A stretch of DNA of 64,000 bases from Candidatus Magnetobacterium casense (GCF_000714715.1 NZ_JMFO01000018.1:1-64000); one strand, 5' to 3'. Positions 45,128-56,437 are shown, numbered from the stretch's first letter. Numbers and translations are program-made. Notes: a model not told the origin generated them from the letters alone.

Positions 45128-46324
45128 TTAAAACATCCTTGGTCCACCGGAGGTTGGTTGGGCCTTGGGCTTTTCAAGTGATTCCACGATCAGCTCCTGT
45201 CCTTCAACGAGGTCGCCACTGAGCAACTCTGTATAGGTGCCGTCACTGATGCCGGTGTTTATTGCAATTCGCTTTGGCTTGTTGCCTTCATTAATCCAGA
45301 CACCTCTGCCTTTGTTCTGTCCGGGCTTTTGCCCCTGGGGGCTTTTCTCTCCCTTGGACTTGTCCCTGTCAGGGGGCTTGAAGCGTAAGGCGGAGTTTGG
45401 AAGCCTCAATACGTCCTGCTTCCTGGAGACTATGATTGAGACGTTTGTGGTCATTCCCGGTTTGAGCTTGAAATCCGGATTTGCCACCCCAACCACCACG
45501 TCATAGGTGACGACGTTTTGCACGACAATGGGCGCATTTCTGACCTGCACTACGCTGCCATTAAACGTGACATCGGGATAGGCATCCACTGTAAACTCAA
45601 CGATTTGTCCGACCTCAACACGGCCAATGTCCGCCTCTGCCACGTTGGTATCGATCTGCATCTTGGTCAGGTCCCGGGCTATGCCAAAGAGTGTAGGGGT
45701 CTGAAAACTCGCCGCAACCGTCTGTCCGACATCGATTGTCCTCGATACAACGATGCCGTCAACGGGGGAGACGATCCTCGTATACCGGAGGTTGGTCTCT
45801 GAGGCTGCCAGTGCTGCCTGTGCTTGGGCGATCTGTGCCTTGGCCGCATCCACCTGGGCTGCGGCGGTGTCGCAATTGGTTGCAGCGGTGTCGCGGTCTG
45901 CCTGTGCGATGAGGTCCCGTTTGAGGAGTTCCTCGTTTCTACCCAAAGTCCTTTTGGCGTCAACAAGTGTTGCCTCGGCCTTTTTCAGATTGGCCTGCGT
46001 AACGTACAGATTGGCACGTGCCTGGTCAACCTGGGAGACAAACAGCGCAGGGTCTATGCGGGCGATCAACTGCCCCTTCTTTACCGGTGAGTTAAAGTCA
46101 ACATACAATTCCTGGATTATGCCAGACACCTGTGTCCCCACATTGACCATCGTCACGGCATTGAGTGTCCCCGACGACGTAACCGTAGATGTTATCTCAC
46201 CACTGGTCACCTTTTCTGTTCTGAACCTTGGTCCGCTCTCTTTGCTCCTGGTAAATACAAAATAGCCCCCCACAACGCACAGTAAGATGAGAACAAAGGC
46301 AACTATCTTTTTTCCCATAAGCAC
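45128..46324 (-). CDS. MacA-like periplasmic adaptor (membrane fusion protein)
   Basis: 398 residues. N-terminal membrane anchor KKIVAFVLILLCVVGGYFVF, beta-barrel/lipoyl halves (TSGTLNAVTMVNVGTQVSG, VDFNSPVKKGQLIARIDP and later RIVSPVDGIVVSRTIDVG), and between them a long coiled-coil hairpin rich in Ala, Gln and Lys. This is the MacA/HlyD architecture linking an inner-membrane exporter to an outer-membrane channel. A GTG at 46324 with AAGGA six bases upstream and an ATG two codons later are both possible starts. It pairs with the ATPase gene. Confidence 0.92.
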   Translation of the reverse strand: MLMGKKIVAFVLILLCVVGGYFVFTRSKESGPRFRTEKVTSGEITSTVTSSGTLNAVTMVNVGTQVSGIIQELYVDFNSPVKKGQLIARIDPALFVSQVDQARANLYVTQANLKKAEATLVDAKRTLGRNEELLKRDLIAQADRDTAATNCDTAAAQVDAAKAQIAQAQAALAASETNLRYTRIVSPVDGIVVSRTIDVGQTVAASFQTPTLFGIARDLTKMQIDTNVAEADIGRVEVGQIVEFTVDAYPDVTFNGSVVQVRNAPIVVQNVVTYDVVVGVANPDFKLKPGMTTNVSIIVSRKQDVLRLPNSALRFKPPDRDKSKGEKSPQGQKPGQNKGRGVWINEGNKPKRIAINTGISDGTYTELLSGDLVEGQELIVESLEKPKAQPTSGGPRMF

Positions 46325-46361
46325 TAGCCATCCTTATTTCAGGGTAATCGCAGTGTCAATA

Positions 46362-48551
46362 TCACCCTGATGCGAAGTTGCGAGGTTTTCCGCCACCCTT
46401 GGGAGGGCCGACCAGGCCATCCTCTTCCATCATCTCCATGATCTGTGCTGCCTGGTTGTATCCAATCTTAAATCTCCGCTGGATGGAGGCTATGGATATC
46501 TCACCGATAGTCTGGGCGTATCTTACCACCTCTTTGTACATTTCGTCCCTTTCGGCGGTTGGGGTTGCGGTGACCGGTTCCGAGGGGCGGAGGTTGTTAA
46601 AGGCTGTGTAATCCGGCTTACCCTGAGCCTTTACATAGTCGGTGACGGCCTTGACCTCGTCTTCGCTAACGTAGGCCCCGTGAACCCTCATCAATCGTGC
46701 CCCCGGGGTCAGCAGGAGCATGTCGCCACGGCCAAGCAACTTTTCTGCCCCGTGGGTATCCAATATGGTTCGTGAATCTACCTTCGAGGACACCATAAAG
46801 GCAACCCGTGAGGGGAAACTTGACTTGATTTCGCTTGTGATAACGTCCGCCGTGGGATGTTGTGTGGCCACGATCAGATGTATACCCGCACCACGCCCCA
46901 TCTGTGCCAACCTCACAATTGACTCCTCAACACCCCTGGCCGACGTAAAAATCAGGTCTGCCAGCTCATTGATCACGACCACGATGTAGGGCAACTTGTC
47001 TTCTTCGGCTACACCTGCGTTGAACATCTCTATGTTTTTTGCCCCCTGAGTCGCTATGTGACGATAACGCCTGTCCATCTCAAGTAGCATCCTGGCCAAG
47101 GCATCGGATGCCTCCCCGGGACTGGTGATCACGTGACTGAGAAGATGCGGGATACCGTTGTACATGGAGAGTTCAAGCAGCTTGGGGTCTATAATCAACA
47201 TCTTCACCTGCGACGGCTTGACCTTGTAGAGAATGCTCAGTATCATGGCATTGATGACCACACTCTTGCCACACCCAGTTGTCCCTGCCATAAGCAGGTG
47301 CGACAACCTGGAAAGCTCCTCTACCACGGGATTGCCGTATATGTCTATACCCATAGACATGGTAAGCAGGGCACTGCGCTTTGCAAACCTGTCTGAGTGT
47401 ATGATCTCTTTGAGGGTAACAACAGCCGCCACCTCATTTGGAACCTCTATGCCAACAGGGGCCTTGCCGGAGATCAGAGAGACCCGTACCTTCAGTCCGC
47501 CCATGGCACGGCCAAGGTCATCAGACAATGACACCACCTTGCTGAGTTTGACACCGGAGGCCGGCTCAAACTCGTACATCGTCACGATAGGCCCCGGACT
47601 AACGTGTACAATATTGCCATCAGCGCCAAAGTCAGACAGTAATTCCTGGAGGTTTGCTGCCCCTCGCAGGATTTCCTCCTTTGTAAATGCCTGACCATCC
47701 GTGTGTTCGCTGCTAAGGAGCTCCGCCGGGGGCAACAGGTATTGCCCCTTCCTTGCCTCTGGAATCTTTGGTGCGGTGGGCCTCCTGGGTGGGGCCGCCT
47801 TTGCAGGGGCATCCTTGGGCAGTGTGGGTGGAGGTTCAGGGGCTTTGGCAGGGGCCTGGACAGGTTTTTTGGGGACGGGCGCTTTCGATACTGATGCTGC
47901 GGCGGGGGCATTTGTAACGGGGGCAACCGCCTTCTTTGGCTGCACCGCCTCTGTCACCCTGGGACGGTCAACCCGAGGGCCACCGATGTCGCCGTCCCTT
48001 GGGAGTGAGACCCTTTCGGTCAAGTCCTCCTTGCGGCTGTCTTTCTTGTACGTGGGGGTGGTTGAAAGAGACATCGGGATCAACAGCACTATGGACGTGT
48101 ACAGGACTGAGAGGCTGATTATAAAAGCCACCACTGTGGAGAGAAACGTCTGCAGGATATAAGAGATAGAACTGCCTATCAATCCCCCCTTGACAATGGT
48201 TATCTCAAAGGTATCCCCCATGAGGGAAAAGTTTATGGACAGCGAAATAACCATCAGGACAACGCCTACTATGTTTTCAAGCCTCCTGGAGGCACCGGTA
48301 AACCTCCTTGCCGCATAGAAAAACAGTACAAGCGGGAGAGCATATGCCGACGTTCCAAGCACGGATATCAGGACATCAGCAATGTATGCCCCCACCATGC
48401 CGCCATAATTTTGGGGCGGAAGATTGGTATAGGTAAAGGGCGACGGGTCCCACTTATTGTACGTGGCAAGACTCAACCCCGCAAATAGCGCAAGAAGAGT
48501 CGCTAAAAAGCCAATTACCGTACTCCTGCCACTTTTCAGTTCTTTATCCAT
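46362..48551 (-). CDS. ftsK: DNA translocase FtsK/SpoIIIE
   Basis: 729 residues. Four N-terminal transmembrane helices within about residues 1-165, a Pro/Ala/Lys-rich linker (about 170-270), then the motor: LMAGTTGCGKSVVINAMI (Walker A), PYIVVVINELADLIF (Walker B region, with Asn-Glu where many FtsK have Asp-Glu), VATQHPTADVITSEIKSSFPSRVAF. The C-terminal winged-helix gamma domain ends the protein (ISIASIQRRFKIGYNQAAQIMEMMEEDGLVGPP). It moves DNA at the septum during division. The start overlaps the uppP 3' end by 16 bp. Confidence 0.95.
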   Translation of the reverse strand: MDKELKSGRSTVIGFLATLLALFAGLSLATYNKWDPSPFTYTNLPPQNYGGMVGAYIADVLISVLGTSAYALPLVLFFYAARRFTGASRRLENIVGVVLMVISLSINFSLMGDTFEITIVKGGLIGSSISYILQTFLSTVVAFIISLSVLYTSIVLLIPMSLSTTPTYKKDSRKEDLTERVSLPRDGDIGGPRVDRPRVTEAVQPKKAVAPVTNAPAAASVSKAPVPKKPVQAPAKAPEPPPTLPKDAPAKAAPPRRPTAPKIPEARKGQYLLPPAELLSSEHTDGQAFTKEEILRGAANLQELLSDFGADGNIVHVSPGPIVTMYEFEPASGVKLSKVVSLSDDLGRAMGGLKVRVSLISGKAPVGIEVPNEVAAVVTLKEIIHSDRFAKRSALLTMSMGIDIYGNPVVEELSRLSHLLMAGTTGCGKSVVINAMILSILYKVKPSQVKMLIIDPKLLELSMYNGIPHLLSHVITSPGEASDALARMLLEMDRRYRHIATQGAKNIEMFNAGVAEEDKLPYIVVVINELADLIFTSARGVEESIVRLAQMGRGAGIHLIVATQHPTADVITSEIKSSFPSRVAFMVSSKVDSRTILDTHGAEKLLGRGDMLLLTPGARLMRVHGAYVSEDEVKAVTDYVKAQGKPDYTAFNNLRPSEPVTATPTAERDEMYKEVVRYAQTIGEISIASIQRRFKIGYNQAAQIMEMMEEDGLVGPPKGGGKPRNFASG

Positions 48552-49321
48552 AGCAACAACACTATAACTCCGGCCAGGGTAAACCTGTAATAGACAAATG
48601 CCCTTAATGAGTATTTCTTAAAAAACGCCATAAGAAATTTAATGGCGATCAGGCCTACTATAAACGAGGCCGCTATGCCACACAGGAACACCTCTAGGTC
48701 AAATCCCGCTGTCGCACCATGCAGTAGCTTTACCCCGTGTAAGAGTGCAGCCCCACCTACCACGGGCGTGGACATGAGGAAGGAAAACCTGGCTGCCTCC
48801 TCCCTTGTGATGTTTAGGGCCAACCCTGCCGAAATGGTTATCCCCGAACGCGACACCCCCGGTATTATGGCAATGGCCTGGGCTATGCCCACCATCACGC
48901 TGTCATAGATGTCCATATCCCGTATGGATTTTTCCCTGGTGCCAATGCGTTCAACATAGAGCATCACAAACCCGACAACAACCAGACTTGCAGCTATCAC
49001 CAACGGATTTCTCAGCGTTTCTTCCACGAATTCGTCCAGGAGCTTGCCCGCCACAGCCGCCGGGATGGTTGCCACAATGAGCAGCCCCAACAGTCTGTGT
49101 TTTTTGAGCAGGATGTCAAGCCAGTCCTTAAAAAAATACAACAGCAGTGCCAGGAGCGTGCCCACGTGCAGGGCTATGTCAAAAGACATGGACTCGGTTA
49201 TCCCGTGCCAGTCAAATAGCCACGGTATAAGCACCAGGTGTGCGGTGCTGCTTATGGGGAAGAACTCCGTAACGCCCTGGACAGCCCCCAGGGCAATCGA
49301 TTGAAGTATCTCTGCTCTCAT
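48536..49321 (-). CDS. uppP: Undecaprenyl-diphosphatase UppP/BacA
   Basis: 261 residues, polytopic. Recycles undecaprenyl diphosphate to the lipid carrier for peptidoglycan and other polymers. Signature motifs: GAVQGVTEFFPISSTAHLVL near the N-terminus and IAQAIAIIPGVSRSGITISAGL (the GxSRSG motif) in the middle. The start overlaps the RNase J stop by 4 bp. Housekeeping gene in a minus-strand run with rnj and ftsK. Confidence 0.96.
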   Translation of the reverse strand: MRAEILQSIALGAVQGVTEFFPISSTAHLVLIPWLFDWHGITESMSFDIALHVGTLLALLLYFFKDWLDILLKKHRLLGLLIVATIPAAVAGKLLDEFVEETLRNPLVIAASLVVVGFVMLYVERIGTREKSIRDMDIYDSVMVGIAQAIAIIPGVSRSGITISAGLALNITREEAARFSFLMSTPVVGGAALLHGVKLLHGATAGFDLEVFLCGIAASFIVGLIAIKFLMAFFKKYSLRAFVYYRFTLAGVIVLLLWIKN

Positions 49322-50994
49322 ACCTCTACCACCACCGGCATGATAATGGGTCGTTTGTCGGTGACATTTTTAATGTGTTTCCTCAGTGCGCTGTGGAGTT
49401 TTGCCTGCAACACGGAGGAGTCCTTTCCGACGTCCCGGTCGATGTTGCTGAAGGTTTCGACGATGAGCTTTTTGGCCTCGGAGATGACCATCTGTGAGGC
49501 GCTCTCCAGGACAAACCCCCTGTAGATGATCTCCGGTTCGGCAACGAGTTGCCAGAGTTCCTTGTTGATGTAGATCAGGACCAGTACAAAGCCATCCTGT
49601 GACAGGCGTCGTCTGTCTTTGAGGATAATATCGTCTCTGTCCACAAAGCCCTTGCCATCGACGAAGTGTCTGCCGCAGGCAACGCTTGAGGTTTTGGAGG
49701 CGCCCTGTGCGGTTATTTCGAGGATTTCGCCGTTTTGTGGGATGAAGACGTTTGCCTCCGGGATGTTGAGGTTACAGGCCAGCTTGGCGTGGTAGATCAG
49801 TTGTCTGTACTCCCCGTGGATTGGCATAAAGTAGCGCGGTCTGACCACGTTGAGCATCAGTTTCAGCTCTTCGTTGGATGCGTGTCCTGAGACGTGGACA
49901 TCGGATATCTTGTCGTAGAGGACGTTTGCTCCGCGCTTAAACAGTTGATTGATTATCCTTCCTACGGCCTTTTCGTTACCCGGGATGGGTTTGGCCGAAA
50001 CTATTACGGTGTCATCGGAGGCTATCTTTATGTGTTTGTGTTCGTTGATGGCAATCCTTGTCAGGACTGACATAGGCTCTCCCTGGGAGCCGGTTGTTAT
50101 GATTACCGTTTCTTCGGGTTTGATGGTGTTCATCTGTTCGAGTTTCAGGAGGACATTACCGGGGATATTGAGGTAGCCGATGTCCATAGCGATCTTTGCA
50201 TTTGAGATGATGCTTCGGCCACAGAGGATGATCTTTTTGCCAAAAGCCACAGAAACATCCACTGCCTGCTGCACGCGGTGAATGTTGGAGGCAAAGGTGG
50301 CAATGATGATCCTGCCCCTGGCCTTTGAAAATATGTCCTCAAATGCCCTCTTGACCTCCTTCTCAGATGGTGTGATGCCGGGTTTTTCAGCGTTTGTGCT
50401 ATCAGAGAGCATCAGCAGGGTGCCCTTTTCACCGTACTCGACGAACTTGTTAAAATCCAGCAGTTGGCCGTCAACGGGACTGGAATCGATCTTGAAGTCC
50501 CCCGTGTGGATGATGTTACCAAGGGGCGTGCTGATACCAAGTCCCACTCCGTCAGCTATGCTGTGCGTAACGCGGATGAACTCGACCGTAAAGCTGCCAA
50601 GCCTGGCCCTGTCACGGGGTTTTATCTTCTGGAAGGGAACACCCTTTATGCTGAACTCCCGCAGCTTTTCCTTGATCAACCCCAGGGTCAATGGCGTCCC
50701 GTACACCGGTACCATCTTGCCGAGGTCCCTTAGCAGAAACGGCAATCCCCCTGTGTGGTCCTCGTGTCCGTGGGTGATGACTATACCGCGGAGTTTTTCA
50801 CGTCTCTCCAGTACATAGGAATAATCAGGGATAACATAGTCAACTCCCGGCATATCATCATCGGGAAACATGAGGCCAACATCGACTATTATCATATCGT
50901 TATTGGTTTCAAACACCGTCATGTTTAAACCAATCTCCGCAACGCCTCCCAGCGGGATCACTAATAGCTTTTCTTCGTTATTTCCATTACACAT
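49318..50994 (-). CDS. rnj: Ribonuclease J
   Basis: 558 residues. Metallo-beta-lactamase/beta-CASP RNase for 5'-3' decay and maturation of RNA. Motifs: PLGGVAEIGLNMTVFE, VITHGHEDHTGGLPFLL (HxHxDH zinc site, about residues 74-79), IHTGDFKID, STNAEKPGITPSE, ITTGSQGEPMSVLTRIA and VHVSGHASNEELKLML (beta-CASP and C-terminal motifs), plus a C-terminal domain. It is followed by uppP in overlap and lies 84 bp after argF. Confidence 0.96.
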   Translation of the reverse strand: MCNGNNEEKLLVIPLGGVAEIGLNMTVFETNNDMIIVDVGLMFPDDDMPGVDYVIPDYSYVLERREKLRGIVITHGHEDHTGGLPFLLRDLGKMVPVYGTPLTLGLIKEKLREFSIKGVPFQKIKPRDRARLGSFTVEFIRVTHSIADGVGLGISTPLGNIIHTGDFKIDSSPVDGQLLDFNKFVEYGEKGTLLMLSDSTNAEKPGITPSEKEVKRAFEDIFSKARGRIIIATFASNIHRVQQAVDVSVAFGKKIILCGRSIISNAKIAMDIGYLNIPGNVLLKLEQMNTIKPEETVIITTGSQGEPMSVLTRIAINEHKHIKIASDDTVIVSAKPIPGNEKAVGRIINQLFKRGANVLYDKISDVHVSGHASNEELKLMLNVVRPRYFMPIHGEYRQLIYHAKLACNLNIPEANVFIPQNGEILEITAQGASKTSSVACGRHFVDGKGFVDRDDIILKDRRRLSQDGFVLVLIYINKELWQLVAEPEIIYRGFVLESASQMVISEAKKLIVETFSNIDRDVGKDSSVLQAKLHSALRKHIKNVTDKRPIIMPVVVEV

Positions 50995-51078
50995 ATAGTT
51001 TTTCTTATCTTTCCCCCTGTTATTTTCCCATCTGCGGGGGGGATGGACAGTGGGTGTTTAGCAGAAGATTTCTGTCTG

Positions 51079-51975
51079 TTATTTAACAAGCAGTTCTAGT
51101 ATGGCCTTTTGCGTATGCAGTCTGTTTTCAGCCTGGTCAAAGACTATGCTGTTTGTACCATCCAACACCGGAGATGTTATCTCCTCCCCCCTATGAGCCG
51201 GCAGACAGTGCATGATTAGCGTATCGGGTCTTGCATGTGCCATGAGGGCGTCATTTACCTGAAATCCGCTGAATTTTTTCTTTTTGTCTTCGGCAGCTCC
51301 CTTATCACCCATGCTGACCCAAACGTCGGTATAGATGACATCGGTCCCCCTTACGGCTTCCGAGGGGGCGTGAGATATGTGTATATCAGCCCCTGTTGCT
51401 GCCTCCAGCACATCCCTGTCAGGCTCAAATCCCGCCGGGCAGGCAACGGTCAACGACATGCCCGTCAACCACGCCGCATCAATGAGGGAATTGGCCACGT
51501 TATTGCCGTCGCCCACGTAGGTGAGTCTGACCCCCTTCAGGGTGCCCTTTTTCTCCTTGATGGTCATCAGATCGGCAAGCACCTGGCAAGGGTGGTGGCT
51601 GTCGCTAAGGGCGTTGATTACGGGTATTGTGGCATACCGGGCAAACTCCACCAGACCTGCGTGCTGGTAGGTCCTGATGGCCACGGCGTTGAGGTACCTC
51701 GATAGCACGCGTGCCGCGTCGGCTACGGACTCACCCCTGCCCATTTGCGTATCCCCCTGGTTGAGGTATATGGGAAGCCCGCCAAGCTGATATACCCCCA
51801 CCTCGAGGGAGACCCTCGTGCGAGTGGATGACTTTTCAAACAACAGCCCCACCGTTTTGCCAATAAGAGGCCGGGCGATATTGACACATTCGCTCTTTAG
51901 CTCTATTGCACGGTCTATCAGTTGCTCACATTCCTCAGATGAGAGGTCAATGATCCTCAAAAAATCGCGCTTCAT
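51079..51975 (-). CDS. argF: Ornithine carbamoyltransferase
   Basis: 298 residues. Makes citrulline from ornithine and carbamoyl phosphate. Carbamoyl-phosphate site FEKSSTRTRVSLEVG (STRTR at about 50-54), DSHHPCQVLADLMTI (HPCQ), ornithine-site region DVWVSMGDK, and HCLPAHRGEEIT near the C-terminus. It overlaps argD by 4 bp, forming an arginine-synthesis pair. Confidence 0.97.
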   Translation of the reverse strand: MKRDFLRIIDLSSEECEQLIDRAIELKSECVNIARPLIGKTVGLLFEKSSTRTRVSLEVGVYQLGGLPIYLNQGDTQMGRGESVADAARVLSRYLNAVAIRTYQHAGLVEFARYATIPVINALSDSHHPCQVLADLMTIKEKKGTLKGVRLTYVGDGNNVANSLIDAAWLTGMSLTVACPAGFEPDRDVLEAATGADIHISHAPSEAVRGTDVIYTDVWVSMGDKGAAEDKKKKFSGFQVNDALMAHARPDTLIMHCLPAHRGEEITSPVLDGTNSIVFDQAENRLHTQKAILELLVK

Positions 51976-53171
51976 GACAGCCTCGTCAGTATTTCGGTTA
52001 GTGTGAAGATGAGGCGTTCTATGTCATCTTCCTTGACGACCAACGGGGGACAAAATCTCAGGGTGTTTTGTGCCGTGCAGTTGATAAGTATGCCACGCTC
52101 AAAGCAGGCCTGTACCACCTGGCTGCACTCCCTGGTTAGCTCCATCCCCAGTAACAGGCCCATACCACGAACGTCCACGATAATGTTGGGGAACTTTTCC
52201 TTTAGCTCTAACAGAGCGTTTTTCAGCATTGCTCCCATCCTCTGACACTCCGCCAGCATGATGCCATCCTCCGTAACCGTATCAAGCACGGCCAGGGCCG
52301 TGGCACAGGCCAGGGGATTGCCTCCAAAGGTTGAGGCATGACTGCCTGCCTCAAAGCCCTTTGCTATCTCCTCACGTGCAATGGTTGCCCCTATGGGGAA
52401 GCCGCCTCCAAGTCCCTTTGCCAGGGTCATGATGTCGGGTTCGATGTCAAAGTGTTCGTAGGCAAACAACTTACCCGTTCTGCCGATACCGGTTTGCACT
52501 TCGTCCATGATGAGGATGAGGCCGTGTGTATCGCAGTGCTGTCTGACCTCCTTGAAGTAGCCCTCAGAGGGGACCTGCACACCACCTTCGCCCTGAATGG
52601 GTTCAAGCATCACGGCGGCTGTTTTATCGGTTGTTGCATTTTTGAGTGCTTCTATGTCGTTAAATGGCACGTACCTGAAGCCGGGCAGGAGGGGTTCAAA
52701 GCCCTGGTGGAACCTGTCCTGGCCAGTGGCCGATATGCAGGCCATCGTGCGACCGTGGAAGGAGTTCTGTGCGGTTATGATCTCATAGCGATCTCCGGCG
52801 CTACGTTGATTGCAGTAGCGTCTGACGAGCTTTATTGCGGCTTCGTTGGCTTCGGCTCCGGAGTTGGAAAAGAACACCTTGTCGCCAAAGGAGTTTCTGA
52901 CCAGTTGTTTGGCAAGCCTTATGTGGTACTCGTTGTGGTAGAAATTGGATACGTGGATGAGCCTCTGGGCCTGCTTCTGGATAGCTACGACTATCTTTGG
53001 ATGGCAGTGTCCCAGGACGTTTACCGCAACACCTGCCAGGAAGTCCAGATACTCCTTGCCATCCATGCTCCAGAGCTTCATGCCTCTGCCCTTGGTAAAT
53101 ACCACGGGAAATCGTTTATACGTCTCCATCATGTACTGCTGGGATTCGTCCAGTGCCTTTTTTATCTCCAT
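51972..53171 (-). CDS. argD: Acetylornithine aminotransferase
   Basis: 399 residues, class III PLP aminotransferase. Motifs: FLAGVAVNVLGHCHPKIVVA, VFFSNSGAEANEAAIKLVR, MLEPIQGEGGVQVPSEGYF, LILIMDEVQTGIGRTGKLFA, and the PLP lysine in DIMTLAKGLGGGFPIGA. It converts N-acetylglutamate semialdehyde to acetylornithine and, in many bacteria, also the succinyl-diaminopimelate step of lysine synthesis. It overlaps argF and starts 3 bp after the preceding gene's stop. Confidence 0.97.
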   Translation of the reverse strand: MEIKKALDESQQYMMETYKRFPVVFTKGRGMKLWSMDGKEYLDFLAGVAVNVLGHCHPKIVVAIQKQAQRLIHVSNFYHNEYHIRLAKQLVRNSFGDKVFFSNSGAEANEAAIKLVRRYCNQRSAGDRYEIITAQNSFHGRTMACISATGQDRFHQGFEPLLPGFRYVPFNDIEALKNATTDKTAAVMLEPIQGEGGVQVPSEGYFKEVRQHCDTHGLILIMDEVQTGIGRTGKLFAYEHFDIEPDIMTLAKGLGGGFPIGATIAREEIAKGFEAGSHASTFGGNPLACATALAVLDTVTEDGIMLAECQRMGAMLKNALLELKEKFPNIIVDVRGMGLLLGMELTRECSQVVQACFERGILINCTAQNTLRFCPPLVVKEDDIERLIFTLTEILTRLS

Positions 53172-53174
53172 ACT

Positions 53175-54137
53175 TTAATAATCACCCTTCATTTCTATTA
53201 CAATGGCACATAGCATCGGAAACATGATTTCGTGATGCCCGACGAGGCTTATGGCCGAACCGGAATTGGCGGTTGGTCTTTTGAGCACATTTACCTCGGC
53301 CCTGTATTGTCTTATAAAGTCCATGTTTATAGTTGTAAAGTCCTCCACCCTGTAACCGATGTTTCTTGCCAGATTCAGCGCCTTCAGAAAGACCTCCGGG
53401 ATGATAACGGCAGAGCCGAGGTTGATAAACACTCCACCATCGAGTGTGGCTATGATCGAGGTAAGGGTTCTGAAGTCTCGCATACTGCCCTCTCCGATGT
53501 TGCTGCCGTTGGCTTCGGGGTGCATGTGCAGGATGTCCGTACCGATGGCAACATGTACGGCGAGTGGCACGTTGAGGTCGAAGGCCGTGGCGAATATGCT
53601 TATTGACCTATTCTTGATTCTGTCGTCGGAGGCTATGAATTTGCCAATGGAGCTGCCCAGGCCCAGCCCTTGTGTTACGCCGTCGGATATGGCCGTATTG
53701 AGCATAACGCCAGTTTCTTCGGCCATGCCAAAGGTACCATGACAAAGCTCGGAGGCCACGTCCTCGGAGGTACATCCCATAAAGGCCATTTCAAAGTCAT
53801 GGACAATGGAGGCGCCATTTGTGGCTATCGCCGTGACGGTCTCATTTTTCATGAGGTTTATGATAAGCGGTGAGAGGCCAACCTTTATTGGATGGGCACC
53901 CATGCCCAGGACAACGGGTTTATTCCGGTTCCTGGCTTCTATGATGGCACAAGCAGCCTTTTTCAGCTCTGATGCGGCCAGCACCTCGGGCATCGTATCA
54001 AGGAATCCCCTGAATGAGCCGCCCCTTAAAAACGGCTTACCCTGTTGCTGGAGGTTTACCTTGCTACTTCTCGCACTCAGAGAGTATCTCTTGACGTCTG
54101 TCAGCGGCTTATCCACGGACAACGATTTATCTCTCAT
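53175..54137 (-). CDS. Conserved protein resembling deoxyhypusine synthase-fold enzymes
   Basis: 320 residues, soluble. Contains nucleotide-binding-like and Gly-rich stretches: KPVVLGMGAHPIKVGLSPLI, AIATNGASIVHDFEMAFMG, CTSEDVASELCHGTFGMAEE, TDILHMHPEANGSNIGEGS, DGGVFINLGSAVIIPEVFLKAL. I recognise a conserved hypothetical family with some likeness to deoxyhypusine synthases, but the active-site lysine context of that enzyme is not evident. It is almost certainly co-transcribed with argD (3 bp apart), so a role linked to arginine or polyamine metabolism is possible. Function unknown. Confidence 0.65.
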   Translation of the reverse strand: MRDKSLSVDKPLTDVKRYSLSARSSKVNLQQQGKPFLRGGSFRGFLDTMPEVLAASELKKAACAIIEARNRNKPVVLGMGAHPIKVGLSPLIINLMKNETVTAIATNGASIVHDFEMAFMGCTSEDVASELCHGTFGMAEETGVMLNTAISDGVTQGLGLGSSIGKFIASDDRIKNRSISIFATAFDLNVPLAVHVAIGTDILHMHPEANGSNIGEGSMRDFRTLTSIIATLDGGVFINLGSAVIIPEVFLKALNLARNIGYRVEDFTTINMDFIRQYRAEVNVLKRPTANSGSAISLVGHHEIMFPMLCAIVIEMKGDY

Positions 54138-54507
54138 CCGGTCATTATCTCTCTTTTTAATTTGCCATTATAATTTTTATAATTTCAGCTCTAAAACAAA
54201 GCCAAACTATAATATATAATAAATACAGAAATATTGTCAATATTTGATTTTCTGAATCCATCCTTATAGCTTGACTCCATAAAATTGCTACTTTTTGTCT
54301 ACCGCCCTGATATCCAGTGCAGTTTCCTTCAAGCCCTCTATCTTTAGCACCTGTAAGGATTGAGTATCTCTATGCCACCGCTCTCTCTATCCCCACTGAG
54401 GTCTAAGACAGTGTTTAAGAAAGATATCAGTATCTCTTTCCTGTTGTGGATTGTCTGAACCATGATTAAACGGATTAAGAGGATTAACAGGATAACGGCA
54501 TGTATAA

Positions 54508-55703
<1,196 letters not shown>

Positions 55704-55808
55704 TTATAGCCTCCCTTTATGGCCGCCCACAAATCCCTCCGGTGTTACCACTGCCACCGTTGTCTTTGTGGTGCCGTACAGCGCGTGTGTGTTATTTGTG
55801 TCGGATTG

Positions 55809-56069
55809 CTAGGCAGTTACCGGATATACGCTGATCTTCTGCCTGGTTCTGTCCTTTCTCTCAAAGGTAACCACACCGGCGATCATGGAAAACAACGTGT
55901 CATCTGAGCCAATGCCAACGTTCTCACCCGGATGAAACTTGGTCCCGCGCTGCCTGACCAAGATGTTGCCGGCCTTTACCACCTGACCGCCATACTTCTT
56001 GACACCCAACCGCTTGGACTGGCTGTCTCTGCCATTTCTTGTACTGCCAACGCCTTTCTTATGAGCCAT
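55809..56069 (-). CDS. rpmA: 50S ribosomal protein L27
   Basis: 86 residues: [60 protein letters not shown], the complete L27 pattern. The N-terminus begins directly with AHKKG, so no N-terminal processing extension of the Firmicutes type is present. It overlaps rplU by 11 bp. Confidence 0.98.
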   Translation of the reverse strand: MAHKKGVGSTRNGRDSQSKRLGVKKYGGQVVKAGNILVRQRGTKFHPGENVGIGSDDTLFSMIAGVVTFERKDRTRQKISVYPVTA

Positions 56070-56397
56070 TGCTACCTCCCACTATTTCAGCTATCTTAAG
56101 TATAGTGAAGCCCTGCCTATGTGTCCTGTACTTTCTGTGAGCCTTCCGGGGTTTCATTTTAAATATTTCTATTTTCCTGGTGCGTCCATTTGACAGCACC
56201 TGTCCCTTTACCGTGGCACCGGATACATAGGGAGCACCAACAGTCACCTTGCTGTTGTCAGAGATAGCCAGCACCTTATCTATTACCACCTGGTGCCCGA
56301 CCTCAAACCCTTCCTTCGGACCCAACTTTCCAACCTTGACCCTGTCCTCAGGTGATACCTTGTACTGCTTGCCACCTGTCTCTATAATTGCGAACAC
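56059..56397 (-). CDS. rplU: 50S ribosomal protein L21
   Basis: 112 residues: [74 protein letters not shown]. The GTG start at 56397 has AGGAGG ten bases upstream. First gene of the rplU-rpmA-obgE group. Confidence 0.98.
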   Translation of the reverse strand: MFAIIETGGKQYKVSPEDRVKVGKLGPKEGFEVGHQVVIDKVLAISDNSKVTVGAPYVSGATVKGQVLSNGRTRKIEIFKMKPRKAHRKYRTHRQGFTILKIAEIVGGSNGS

Positions 56398-56437
56398 CTA
56401 ATCTATACCTCCTGAATCTTTACTTAATAGTTATATT

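Noticed and set aside
54138-54507. Possible small RNA or riboswitch in the long gap between obgE and the argD operon.
   Set aside because: No conserved aptamer pattern or promoter-terminator pair could be recognised; only repeat palindromes are evident.
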